Notes under the pieces: model-generated
What the model was told of the DNA's origin: nothing
Databases searched by the model: none
What the model saw: only the letters and a program-made list of their open reading frames with translations
Part shown: in pieces, positions 32,101 to 40,220 of the stretch
How positions within the stretch are numbered: the first letter of the stretch is position 1
How the letters are laid out: every line of letters begins with the position of its first letter
Origin: Halolamina pelagica
Lineage (GTDB): Archaea; Halobacteriota; Halobacteria; Halobacteriales; Haloferacaceae
Assembly: GCF_900115675.1 (NCBI RefSeq)
Contig: NZ_FOXI01000005.1
Location: 62,001-126,000, forward strand
Reading direction: 5' to 3'
Length of the DNA stretch: 64,000 nt
Position numbers and translations under genes: made by a program

Positions 32101-33255
32101 ATGCCAACGCCAACGGAGCGGGTTCGCGCCTGCGAACGCTCGAAGATCCGCGTGATGTTCGACCTCGCGGAGGCCGCCGACCGCGACCTCGTCCGACTGG
32201 AGGTCGGGGAGCCGGACTTCGACACGCCCGAGCACATCGTGGAGGCCGCCGCCGACGCCGCCCGCGCGGGCGAGACCCACTACACCTCCAACGCCGGCCT
32301 GCCCGAACTCCGGGCCGCCATCTCGGAGACGCTGGACCGCGACTACGACGTGTCCTACGACCCCGAGCAGTTCGTCGTCACCAACGGCGGGATGGAGGCG
32401 CTCCACCTCGCGACCCTCTCGACGGTCGGGCCCGGCGACGAACTCCTGCTCCCCTCGCCGTCGTGGCCCAACTACTGGGCGCAGGCCCGACTCGCCGACG
32501 CCGTCCCGGTCGAGATCCCGATGCCGGAATCGACCGGCTACGCGCTCGACGCCGACCGCGTGATCGAGCGCATGAGCGAGGACACGGGCGCGGTGGTGCT
32601 CTGCTCGCCCGCCAACCCCACCGGCCAGCTGTACGACCCCGACGAGATCCGCGCGGTCGTCGACGCTGCGGCCGAGCACGACGCCTACGTGCTCGCCGAC
32701 GAGGTGTACCTCGGGCTGACCTACGACCGCGATCCGACCGGGATCGCCGCGCTGACTGGGCACCCCGACCACGTGCTCACCATCGGCTCCTGCTCGAAGA
32801 CGTACGCGATGACGGGCTGGCGGGTCGGCTGGCTCGGCGGCCCGCAGGAGGTGATCGACGAGGTGACCAAGATCCACGAGAGCACGACCGCCTGTGCGGG
32901 CTCGGTCGCCCAGCACGCCGCGATCGCTGCCCTCACCGGCCCGCAGGACCCCGTCGAGGAGATGTACGACGCCTTCGCCGAGCGCCGGGACTACGTCGCC
33001 GAGCGGATCGACGCGATGGACGGCGTGTCGGCGCCGACGCCCGACGGCGCGTTCTACGCCTTCCTCGACGTGGACCTGCCGGGGAGCAGCCTCGACGTCG
33101 CCAAGCGCCTGCTCCGGGAGCGCGACGTGGTACTCGCACCCGGGGACGGCTTCGGCGAGGCCGGGGAAGGGAAGCTCCGGCTCTCCTTCGCGAACTCACT
33201 GGAACAGTTGGAGAAAGGGCTGGACGGCATCGAGGCGGCGGTTCGGGAGAGCTGA
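32101..33255 (+). CDS. PLP-dependent aminotransferase (class I/II, aspartate aminotransferase-like)
   Basis: 384 residues from the ATG at 32101; the frame is open 22 codons further up without support. PLP lysine is Lys233 in SCSKTYAMTGWRVGW. Other marks: VGEPDFDTPEHIVEAA, HYTSNAGLPELRAAI, CSPANPTGQLY (Asn of the cofactor site) and the C-terminal GKLRLSFANS with the carboxylate-binding Arg. It probably transaminates aspartate or an aromatic/branched amino acid with 2-oxoglutarate. It is convergent with the SDR gene. Confidence 0.9.
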   Translation: MPTPTERVRACERSKIRVMFDLAEAADRDLVRLEVGEPDFDTPEHIVEAAADAARAGETHYTSNAGLPELRAAISETLDRDYDVSYDPEQFVVTNGGMEALHLATLSTVGPGDELLLPSPSWPNYWAQARLADAVPVEIPMPESTGYALDADRVIERMSEDTGAVVLCSPANPTGQLYDPDEIRAVVDAAAEHDAYVLADEVYLGLTYDRDPTGIAALTGHPDHVLTIGSCSKTYAMTGWRVGWLGGPQEVIDEVTKIHESTTACAGSVAQHAAIAALTGPQDPVEEMYDAFAERRDYVAERIDAMDGVSAPTPDGAFYAFLDVDLPGSSLDVAKRLLRERDVVLAPGDGFGEAGEGKLRLSFANSLEQLEKGLDGIEAAVRES

Positions 33256-33260
33256 GTCGC

Positions 33261-33989
33261 TTATCGCATCAGCTCGCCGCCGTTCACGTTCAGGGTCTCC
33301 CCCGTCACGAACCCCGCGTCGCGCAGGTACGCACACGCGTCGGCGATGTCCTCCACCTGCCCGATCCGCCCGACGGGGATCCGTGCGATCTCCTCGGCCA
33401 GTTCCTCCTCGGTCCGGTCGCTCACCATGTCGGTCTCGATGTGGCCCGGCGCGACCGCGTTCACCCGGATCTCCGGCGCGAAGTCCTTCGCGTGGCTCTT
33501 GGTCAGCGAGAGGAGCGCCCCCTTCGAGGACGCGTAGTGCACCTCGACCGGCGCGCCCTCGAACGCGAGGATCGAGGAGACGTTGACGATCGAGGGGCCG
33601 TCGTCGGACGCCCGCAGGTGAGGGAGCGCTGCCTTCGTGACGTTGAACGCGCTGTTGACGTTCACGTCCATCACGCGGTCGAAGTCCGCCGGGTCGAGGT
33701 TCTCGGTGAAGGTGTGCTGGTCGATCCCGGCGTTGTTGACCACGTGATCGACGCCGCCGAACGCGTCGACCGCCGTCTCGACCAGTCGCTCGGCGGCGTC
33801 GGGATCGGCCACGTCGGCGCCGACGACGACTGCCTCCTGCCCGGCCGACCTGACGCGTGCTGCGGTTTCCTCGGCCGCCTCCTCGCTGGTGTGGTAGTTC
33901 ACCGCGACGTCGTAGCCGTCGGCGGCGTAGCGTTCCGCGATCCCGCGCCCGATACCCCGCGACGAACCGGTGACGATGACTGCTGGCAC
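33261..33989 (-). CDS. SDR family oxidoreductase (FabG-like)
   Basis: 242 residues with a GTG start at 33989; the frame is open upstream but the protein fold begins with PAVIVTGSSRGIGRGIAERYA. Cofactor motif TGSSRGIG, NNAG in HVVNNAGIDQ, the catalytic Ser in NVSSILA and YxxxK in YASSKGALL, and the tail GFVTGETLNVNGGELMR, all classical SDR. It probably acts as a 3-oxoacyl-thioester or sugar alcohol reductase with NADPH. Haloarchaea lack standard fatty-acid synthesis, so the FabG name should not be read as a pathway claim. Confidence 0.9.
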   Translation of the reverse strand: MPAVIVTGSSRGIGRGIAERYAADGYDVAVNYHTSEEAAEETAARVRSAGQEAVVVGADVADPDAAERLVETAVDAFGGVDHVVNNAGIDQHTFTENLDPADFDRVMDVNVNSAFNVTKAALPHLRASDDGPSIVNVSSILAFEGAPVEVHYASSKGALLSLTKSHAKDFAPEIRVNAVAPGHIETDMVSDRTEEELAEEIARIPVGRIGQVEDIADACAYLRDAGFVTGETLNVNGGELMR

Positions 33990-34096
33990 GTTTCCACATG
34001 GTCGCTCCGGCACTTGGCTCTCGGGGTGGCGGCGACGGCGGCCGGGTCGCCCTCGCCCGCGACGCACTCTTGCCCGCCGAGGCCCATCCCCCCGAT

Positions 34097-35209
34097 ATGG
34101 GCCGCTTCAGCCGGCGGCTGCGCCGCCTCGCGCCGCCGCCCCGGGTCGTCGACTGGGCGATCCTCGCCGTGGTCGCGGGCGCCGTCGCCACGGGGCTGCT
34201 CGCGTGGACCGGCTGGCTCCCGGCGGCGCTACCGGTCGACCTCCACGGGATCGTCGGCCTCACGCTCGCCTGCCTGCTCCTCTTCAAGTTCGCCCGCGTC
34301 GCCCGGCGCGTGCTGGATCGTGGTCGCTGGGATCCTTCGACGCCGATCTCCGTCCTGCTGGGAAGCCTCGCCGTCGCCGTGCTCGCCTCGGGCGCGTTCT
34401 GGGGGCTGGGCGGGAACGTCCCGCTGGGCCCGTGGACGACGCTCGCCGCCCACGTCGGCTTGGGCCTGCTCGTCGTCCCGATCCTCCTCCTGCATCTCCG
34501 CGCCCGCCTCCGGTTCCCCTCCCGGACCGACGCGTCCCGCCGGAGCGCGCTCCGGTTGGGTGGGCTGCTCGTCGCCGGCACGATCGCGTGGCGCCTCAGC
34601 GAGGCCGTCGGGTCGCTCCGCGGCGCGACGATCGCTGAGACCGGCTCGAAACCGACGGGCGAACTCTACGACACGGAGACGGAGGGCGGCTCGTTCCCCG
34701 TCACCTCGTGGGTCGCCGACGACCCCGAGCCGATCGACCGGTCGAACTGGACGCTCACGGTCGCGGGGCTGGACGATGCGGCGGTCGAGCTGGCGTACGG
34801 CGACCTGCTCGCCGCCGCCGGCGAGGAGCGCCGCGCGAGGCTCGACTGCACCAGCGGCTGGTACACGGTTCAGGACTGGGAGGGGGTCCGCGTGGGCGAC
34901 CTGCTCGCCGAGGCTGGCGTCGACGCGGGCGTCGACGGTGCAGGGGAGGCGGCGAGCGAGGCCCGCTGGGTGCGGTTCGTCAGCGTCACGGGCTACCGCT
35001 GGAGCCTCCCGATCGAGGAGGCCCGCGACGCGCTACTGGCCACGGCCATCGACGGCTCCCGGCTGGCCCACGGCCACGGCGGGCCCGCGCGGCTGGTCGC
35101 GCCCGGCCGCCGGGGGTTCCAGTGGGTGAAGTGGGTTGAGCGCGTCGAACTCCGGCGCGACCCGGACCCCGCGCAGTGGGCGGTCACGCTGGTGAGCGGG
35201 TTCGACTGA
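34097..35209 (+). CDS. Membrane-anchored molybdopterin-dependent oxidoreductase (sulfite oxidase fold)
   Basis: 370 residues from the ATG at 34097. The first 180 residues contain four or five membrane helices (VDWAILAVVAGAVATGLLAW, VDLHGIVGLTLACLLLFKFAR, AHVGLGLLVVPILLLHLRARL). His63 and histidines in the later helices could ligate heme b. The C-terminal half is the Mo-pterin fold (PF00174) with Cys251 in RLDCTSGWYTVQDWEGVRVGDLL, the position of the Mo-ligand cysteine, then LAHGHGGPARLVAPGRRGFQWVKW. No Tat signal is seen. A membrane cytochrome fused to a Mo enzyme would pass electrons to quinone or heme; the substrate is unknown. Confidence 0.82.
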   Translation: MGRFSRRLRRLAPPPRVVDWAILAVVAGAVATGLLAWTGWLPAALPVDLHGIVGLTLACLLLFKFARVARRVLDRGRWDPSTPISVLLGSLAVAVLASGAFWGLGGNVPLGPWTTLAAHVGLGLLVVPILLLHLRARLRFPSRTDASRRSALRLGGLLVAGTIAWRLSEAVGSLRGATIAETGSKPTGELYDTETEGGSFPVTSWVADDPEPIDRSNWTLTVAGLDDAAVELAYGDLLAAAGEERRARLDCTSGWYTVQDWEGVRVGDLLAEAGVDAGVDGAGEAASEARWVRFVSVTGYRWSLPIEEARDALLATAIDGSRLAHGHGGPARLVAPGRRGFQWVKWVERVELRRDPDPAQWAVTLVSGFD

Positions 35210-35254
35210 CCCTCGGTGCGCGGCTTTTTGTCACTCCGTCACTCCCCACCGAGC

Positions 35255-35749
35255 ATGGACCGAATCGCCGTCGACGACCTCGACGACAGCATCCAGGCGG
35301 CCGCGGTGATGCGCCACCTCACCGAGCCGCTGGGAACGACGGATTTCGCGATGAACTACTACGAACTCGAACCGGGGGACTCCTTCGCCTTCGCGTACCA
35401 CAGCCACGAGGTACAGGAGGAGGTGTTCTACGTGATCGAGGGGACGGCGACGTTCGAGACCGAGTCCGGTCCGGTCGAGGTCGGGCCCGACGAGGCGATC
35501 CGGTTCGGCCGCGAGGAGTTCCAGCGCGGCTGGAACCGCGGCGACGAGCGCGTCGTCGCGCTGGCGCTTGGCGCGCCGCTCGAGTACGGCGACCAGGTGA
35601 AACTCCGCTACTGTCCGGAGTGTGCCGAAGAGACCGACAACGAACTCGACCGCGCCGACGACGAGGAGGCCGTCGTCGCGTGCTGTAAGGAGTGTGGGAC
35701 CGAAACCGGGCGCTGGTACCGCGGGTCGATGCCGGGCGAGGTCCCCTGA
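35255..35749 (+). CDS. Cupin protein with C-terminal zinc ribbon
   Basis: 164 residues from the ATG at 35255. The cupin barrel occupies residues 30-112 with YHSHEVQEEVFYVIEGT (His49, His51, Glu55/56 as candidate metal ligands) and the second motif GPDEAIRFGREEFQRGWN, which lacks the usual histidine. Residues 118-150 form a zinc ribbon with CPEC (120-123) and CKEC (144-147). A cupin joined to a zinc ribbon is uncommon outside haloarchaea. It might be a sensor or a regulator rather than an enzyme. A TTTTTGTC run lies about 30 nt upstream. Confidence 0.8.
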   Translation: MDRIAVDDLDDSIQAAAVMRHLTEPLGTTDFAMNYYELEPGDSFAFAYHSHEVQEEVFYVIEGTATFETESGPVEVGPDEAIRFGREEFQRGWNRGDERVVALALGAPLEYGDQVKLRYCPECAEETDNELDRADDEEAVVACCKECGTETGRWYRGSMPGEVP

Positions 35750-36022
35750 TTACGCGGAGCCCTCGTCCGACTCGGCGGACTCCTCGCCGCCGGCCGTCGC
35801 GGGACCGCTCCCGTCCGTGCGGTCGCGCTCGCGGTCCGCGAGGATCGCAAAGCCCGGGAGGCCGATGCCGAGACCGACGGCGAAGGGGACCCAGAACAGC
35901 GGCTCGCCGACGAACAGCAGCGCGAGCGAGAAGGCGAACGCGCCGATCACCGAGAACCCCGCCAGCCGGTCGAGCCGGTAGCTCCGTGTCGTGTCGTCCT
36001 CGGTGCCGGGGGACTCGCTCAT
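35750..36022 (-). CDS. Small two-helix membrane protein
   Basis: 90 residues from the ATG at 36022 (MSESPGTEDDTTRSYRLD). Two adjacent membrane helices (about residues 23-45 and 48-62, LFWVPFAVGLGIGLPGFAIL) are followed by an acidic, low-complexity tail (GGEESAESDEGSA). No known motif. It is convergent with the cupin-zinc ribbon gene, their stops abutting. Function unknown. Confidence 0.65.
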   Translation of the reverse strand: MSESPGTEDDTTRSYRLDRLAGFSVIGAFAFSLALLFVGEPLFWVPFAVGLGIGLPGFAILADRERDRTDGSGPATAGGEESAESDEGSA

Positions 36023-36077
36023 GGCCTGATCGAGGTGACGCGCGCTCAAAGGCGCTGTGTTCCAGTCGTCGACGGGC

Positions 36078-36557
36078 TCAGACGGCGAACTCGTAGACCT
36101 CGTCGCCGACGTGGTGCAGCGACTCGATCACCTTCCCGCTGTCGCCCAGCATCTCCCCGCCGTCGACCAGCGCGCGGCCGACCGCCAACGCCTTCCCGTG
36201 GCTCTCCTCGACGATCACGACGAGGTCGCCCTCCTCGATCCCCTCGTCGGCCTCGGTGATCCCGGGACGCATCACGTCGGCGCCGTTGCTCACGAACGAC
36301 ACCGCGCCGGCGTCGACGGTGACGACGCCCTCCGCGGGTGGGTGGGCGTTCGCGCCACGGACCGAGAGGAACGGCTCGCCGTCGTAGTAGAGCACGTCGG
36401 GGTCGCCGTCGACCAGCACCACGTCGAACTCGGTGTCCTCGAGCTCCACCAGTTCGTACGTGTCGGCGTCGAGGGCGACGCCCAGTCCCTCGTCCAGCGC
36501 AGTCTCGATCTCGTCGACGGCGTCACTCCGCAGGTGGTGGCGGGAGCTGATCTCCAT
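36078..36557 (-). CDS. PUA domain RNA-binding protein
   Basis: 159 residues. The N-terminal half begins MEISSRHHLRSDAVDEIETAL, typical of the MCT-1/DENR-like pre-PUA fold. The C-terminal PUA domain (about 76-155) contains VTVDAGAVSFVSNGADVMRPGITEADEGIEEGDLVVIVEE and GKALAVGRAL. Archaeal proteins of this type are linked to ribosome recycling or tRNA binding. It stands upstream of the small membrane gene on the same strand and divergent from the RNase gene (starts 100 bp apart). Confidence 0.87.
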   Translation of the reverse strand: MEISSRHHLRSDAVDEIETALDEGLGVALDADTYELVELEDTEFDVVLVDGDPDVLYYDGEPFLSVRGANAHPPAEGVVTVDAGAVSFVSNGADVMRPGITEADEGIEEGDLVVIVEESHGKALAVGRALVDGGEMLGDSGKVIESLHHVGDEVYEFAV

Positions 36558-36657
36558 ACCGGACAGTCGGCCGTCTCGGGAAATAAATCGCCCGCTCCGG
36601 AGCGTTCTCCGGCGGCGCCCCCGAAACGCCTACCTGCCGGCTCCGCCAACGGGGACC

Positions 36658-37965
36658 ATGAGCGAAACTGACGACGCCCAGGCCCAGGCCGGAACCGCCG
36701 AGGGGCAGGGGCCCGTGCTGATCTCCGAAGCCCTCGACGAACGGCTGGAAGAGAAACGCGACGAGCTGTTCGAGGAGTTCGACCTCCGGGACGAGTTCCC
36801 GCCCGCGGTGCTCCGGGAGGCCGAGCGCCGCGTCGAGAACGTCGGACAGGAGATCCAGGACGAACTTGACGACCGGCATGACCTCCGGGACCTGACGGCG
36901 TGGACCACCGACCCCGCCGACGCACAGGACTTCGACGACGCGCTCTCGGTCGAGGAGCACGACGACGAGTACGTGCTCTACGTCCACATCGCGGACGTGA
37001 GCCACTACGTCCACCCGGACTCGCTGATGTGGGAGGAGGCCGTCGAGCGCTGTAACACGGTCTACCTGCCGGCGTACACCACGCACATGCTCCCGCCGGC
37101 GCTGGCGGAGACTGTCTGCTCGTTGGTGCCCGAGGAGGACCGACTCGCCCACACCGTGGAGATGCACCTCGACAAGGAGAACCTCTCTTTCGAGGAGATC
37201 GATATCTACAAGTCCGTCATCAACTCCGACGAGCGGCTCACCTACACGCAGTGTGAGCACCGACTCGACGACGAGGACGCGCCGTTGCACGACGAGAACC
37301 AGCTGGCGTTCGAGCTCGCCGACCGCATGCACGAACAGCGCAAGGCGGACGGTTCGCTCGTGCTCAACCCCCGCCGGGACCGGGCGCACACGATGATCGA
37401 GGAGTGCATGCTGAAGGCGAACAAGGCCGTCACGCACACGCTGATGTGGGACCGCGGCGTCGAGGCGATGTACCGCGTTCACCCCCAGCCCACCCCGGAC
37501 CAGTGGAACGAGGCGCTGAAGGAGATCCAGGAACTGAACGGCGTCTCCATTCCGGGCGAGGCGTTCGGGGACGACCCGCGGAAGGCGGTCAACGCCGCCC
37601 TGGAGGAGTCGCCCGGGCGCTCGCTGGACAAGATCCAGCGCGCCGTGTTGAAGGTGATGCCCCGCGCGAAGTACATGAACGACCCCTTCGGCGGCCACCA
37701 CGCGCTCAACTTCGACATCTACGGCCACTTCACCTCGCCCATCCGGCGGCTGTCGGACCTGATCAACCACTGGATCGTCCACACCAACGAGGTGCCGGAG
37801 GACCTGATCGAACTCTGTGACCGCGCCTCGGACAAGCAGAAGGACGGCGAAACTGCGGAACGGCTGTACAAGCAGTTCATGCAGGAGCAGGGCCTCGATC
37901 CGCACGCGGTGAACAACCGTGGCCTGGAGGTCGTCGACGCCGAGGACGCCGATCACGACGTATAG
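36658..37965 (+). CDS. RNase R-like exoribonuclease (RNB domain)
   Basis: 435 residues from the ATG at 36658. The RNB domain (about 75-400) has the catalytic acidic motif TTDPADAQDFDDALSV (Asp85, Asp91, Asp93, Asp94). Further marks are DVSHYVHPDS, RRDRAHTMIEECMLKANKAV, YRVHPQP and HHALNFDIYGHFTSPIRRLSDLINH. Unlike bacterial RNase R it has no N-terminal cold-shock domains and no C-terminal S1 domain; this short form is the haloarchaeal type. It degrades RNA 3' to 5', important in archaea that lack an exosome (haloarchaea do not all have one). Confidence 0.92.
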   Translation: MSETDDAQAQAGTAEGQGPVLISEALDERLEEKRDELFEEFDLRDEFPPAVLREAERRVENVGQEIQDELDDRHDLRDLTAWTTDPADAQDFDDALSVEEHDDEYVLYVHIADVSHYVHPDSLMWEEAVERCNTVYLPAYTTHMLPPALAETVCSLVPEEDRLAHTVEMHLDKENLSFEEIDIYKSVINSDERLTYTQCEHRLDDEDAPLHDENQLAFELADRMHEQRKADGSLVLNPRRDRAHTMIEECMLKANKAVTHTLMWDRGVEAMYRVHPQPTPDQWNEALKEIQELNGVSIPGEAFGDDPRKAVNAALEESPGRSLDKIQRAVLKVMPRAKYMNDPFGGHHALNFDIYGHFTSPIRRLSDLINHWIVHTNEVPEDLIELCDRASDKQKDGETAERLYKQFMQEQGLDPHAVNNRGLEVVDAEDADHDV

Positions 37966-37966
37966 G

Positions 37967-37988
37967 GTTTTAGCGTTCGCGTTTTTGC
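37967..37988 (+). terminator. Putative transcription terminator after the RNase gene
   Basis: Directly after the stop codon the sequence carries two T runs (GGTTTTAGCG and CGTTTTTGC) within 20 bases, unusual in this GC-rich genome and matching archaeal oligo-T termination signals. Confidence 0.5.
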
Positions 37989-38103
37989 TGGATCTCTTGG
38001 TCGAGTAGCGTCGACGACGACGCTCCTGCCAGAGCGACCGAACCGATCCCCACTCACGCCGAAGGGGAAACACCCACGTACCGCGAACCACTCCCTGCGA
38101 GTA

Positions 38104-38163
38104 ATGCAGTCCACCCCGAGCAGGCACGCGAATCACACCAGCCTCGGAGGAGCCCTGTCGTGA
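38104..38163 (+). CDS. 19-codon upstream ORF overlapping the hyuA start
   Basis: An ATG at 38104 opens a 19-codon frame ending in TGA at 38161-38163. The stop shares GTGA with the GTG start of hyuA at 38160. The peptide begins MQSTPSRHANHTS and has no obvious amino acid bias. Such a leader could couple or regulate translation of hyuA. It could also be chance; the sequence alone does not decide. Confidence 0.35.
   Translation: MQSTPSRHANHTSLGGALS
38146..38150 (+). promoter_or_regulatory. Shine-Dalgarno site for hyuA
   Basis: GGAGG lies nine bases before the GTG start at 38160, inside the short upstream ORF. A clear SD supports this start, since many genes in the window look leaderless. Confidence 0.6.
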
Positions 38164-40220
38164 CCGAACAGCCCCACGGGACCCGCGTCGGCGTCGACAT
38201 CGGCGGCACGTTCACCGATGTGGTCGCCGTCCGCGACGGCGAGGTCACCGTCACGAAGACGCCGTCGACGCCCGACGAGCCCGAGCGCGGCGTGATGAAC
38301 GGCCTCGACGAGAGCGAGGCCGCCGCGGGCTACGCGCCCGACGCGGTCGACTTCTTCAGCCACGGCACGACCGTCGCGACCAACGCCGTGCTCGAGGGGA
38401 CGTGGGCCGACACCGCGCTCGTCACCACCGAGGGCTTCCGCGACGCGCTGGAGATCGGCCGGCAGGACCGCCCCGACATCTACGACTTCGACGCCGAGAA
38501 GGCCGAGCCCGTGGTCCCGCGGGATCGGCGGTTCACCGTGCCCGAACGCCTCGACGAACGGGGGACCGTCCTGCGCGAACTCGACGAGGACGCGGTCCGG
38601 GAGGTCGCCGCCGCCATCGACGGGACCGGCGTCTCGGCGGTCGCGGTCTGTCTCCTCTTCGCCTTCGAGAACCCGACCCACGAGCGGCGCGTAGCCGAGA
38701 TCCTGCGCGAGGAACTGCCCGACGTCTCGGTCTCACGATCCAGTACCGTCCTCCCCGAGATCCGGGAGTACGAGCGCAGCGTCACCACCAGCCTCAACGC
38801 CGCGCTCAAGCCCGTGATGTCCGACTACGTCGGCGACCTGGAGCGGGAGGTCCGGGGCCGCGGCGTCGACGCCGCGGTGAAGCTGATGCAGTCCAACGGC
38901 GGCCTGATCGACGCCGACGCCGCCCGGGAGCGCCCGGTGAACACGCTCCTCTCCGGGCCCGCCGCGGGCGTGCAGGGCGCGACCCACGTCGCCGACCGCG
39001 CGGGCTATTCGGACCTCATCACGATGGACATGGGCGGCACCTCCTGTGACGTGTCCCTCGTCCAGGACGGCGAACCGGTCGTCTCGACCGACGTGGCCGT
39101 CGGCGACTACACCGTCGGCGTCCCGATGATCGACGTCCACACCGTCGGCTCCGGCGGCGGCTCCGTCGCGTGGGTCGACGCCGGCGGCGCGCTCCGGGTC
39201 GGCCCGCGCTCGGCGGGCGCCGATCCGGGCCCGATCTGTTACGGCCGCGGCGGCGAGCGCCCGACGACGACCGACGCGCACCTCCTGCTGGGCCGGATCG
39301 ACCCCGAGGGGTTCCTGCCCGAGGACCGCGACGTGGGCGTCGCCGACGTGCGCGCCGCGTTCGCGGAACTGGGCGACGAACTCGGGATGGGCCCCGAGGA
39401 GACCGCCCAGGGCGTCCTCGACGTCGCGAACGCCAACATGGGTCGCGCGCTCCGGGTGGTGTCGGTCGAGCGCGGTCACGACCCCCGGGAGTTCGCGCTG
39501 GTCGCCTTCGGCGGCGCCGGCCCGCTGCACGCGCCGACGCTGGCGGCCGAACTCGACGTGCCGACGGTGCTGGTGCCCCGAACTGCGGGCGCGCTCTCGG
39601 CGCTCGGCCTGCTCATCAGCGACGTGGGCTACGACTACAGCCAGTCGATGGTCCGGCCGTGGGCCGGCGTCGACGCCGAGACCGTCGCGACCGCCTTCGC
39701 GGAACTCCGGGCCGAGGGCGACAGCGAACTCGCCGCCGAGGACGTTCTGCCCGCCCGGCGCGAGTTCGAGCGCGTCGCCGACCTGCGCTACGAGGGCCAG
39801 TCGTTCGACGTGTCCGTCCCGCTTCCCGACGGCGAGGTCGACGACGGGATGCTCGCGACGATCGAGCGGCGCTTCCACGAGCGCCACGAGTCCCGGTACG
39901 GCCACGCCGACCCCGAGGAACCGGTCGAACTGGTCACCCTGCGCCTGCACGCTCGCGGCGTCGTCGACTCGCCGGAAACGGCCGCGGTCGCCGCCGACGG
40001 CACCGTCGCTGACGCCGTCGCCGAGCGCCGGGAGGTCCGCTTCGCGGGTGACGCCTACGACGCGCCGATCTACGACCGGGACCTGCTCCCCGCGGGCGGC
40101 GAGTTCGACGGGCCCGCGGTCGTCGAGGGGCCGGAGAGCACGGTCGTCCTCAGACCCGGCCAGTCGGCCGAGGTCGACCCCGACGGGACGCTGGTCGTCG
40201 ATACGGGGGTGGCGAAATGA
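38160..40220 (+). CDS. hyuA: Hydantoinase/oxoprolinase subunit A
   Basis: 686 residues from a GTG. The N-terminal Hydant_A_N domain has VGVDIGGTFTDVVAV (residues 10-24), followed by HGTTVATNAVLEG. The hydantoinase A core holds the ATPase-like motif GPAAGVQGATHVADRAG and MDMGGTSCDVSLV. The later part has GSGGGSVAWVDAGGALRVGPRSAGADPGPICYGRGG, all typical. With HyuB it forms an ATP-dependent N-methylhydantoinase or 5-oxoprolinase-type enzyme. The natural substrate in haloarchaea is not established; acetone carboxylase-related enzymes share the fold. Confidence 0.93.
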   Translation: MTEQPHGTRVGVDIGGTFTDVVAVRDGEVTVTKTPSTPDEPERGVMNGLDESEAAAGYAPDAVDFFSHGTTVATNAVLEGTWADTALVTTEGFRDALEIGRQDRPDIYDFDAEKAEPVVPRDRRFTVPERLDERGTVLRELDEDAVREVAAAIDGTGVSAVAVCLLFAFENPTHERRVAEILREELPDVSVSRSSTVLPEIREYERSVTTSLNAALKPVMSDYVGDLEREVRGRGVDAAVKLMQSNGGLIDADAARERPVNTLLSGPAAGVQGATHVADRAGYSDLITMDMGGTSCDVSLVQDGEPVVSTDVAVGDYTVGVPMIDVHTVGSGGGSVAWVDAGGALRVGPRSAGADPGPICYGRGGERPTTTDAHLLLGRIDPEGFLPEDRDVGVADVRAAFAELGDELGMGPEETAQGVLDVANANMGRALRVVSVERGHDPREFALVAFGGAGPLHAPTLAAELDVPTVLVPRTAGALSALGLLISDVGYDYSQSMVRPWAGVDAETVATAFAELRAEGDSELAAEDVLPARREFERVADLRYEGQSFDVSVPLPDGEVDDGMLATIERRFHERHESRYGHADPEEPVELVTLRLHARGVVDSPETAAVAADGTVADAVAERREVRFAGDAYDAPIYDRDLLPAGGEFDGPAVVEGPESTVVLRPGQSAEVDPDGTLVVDTGVAK

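Noticed and set aside
32463-35129. 888-residue plus-strand open frame
   Set aside because: Shadow of the aminotransferase and Mo-pterin genes in another frame; protein sequence is Arg/Ser-rich and meaningless.
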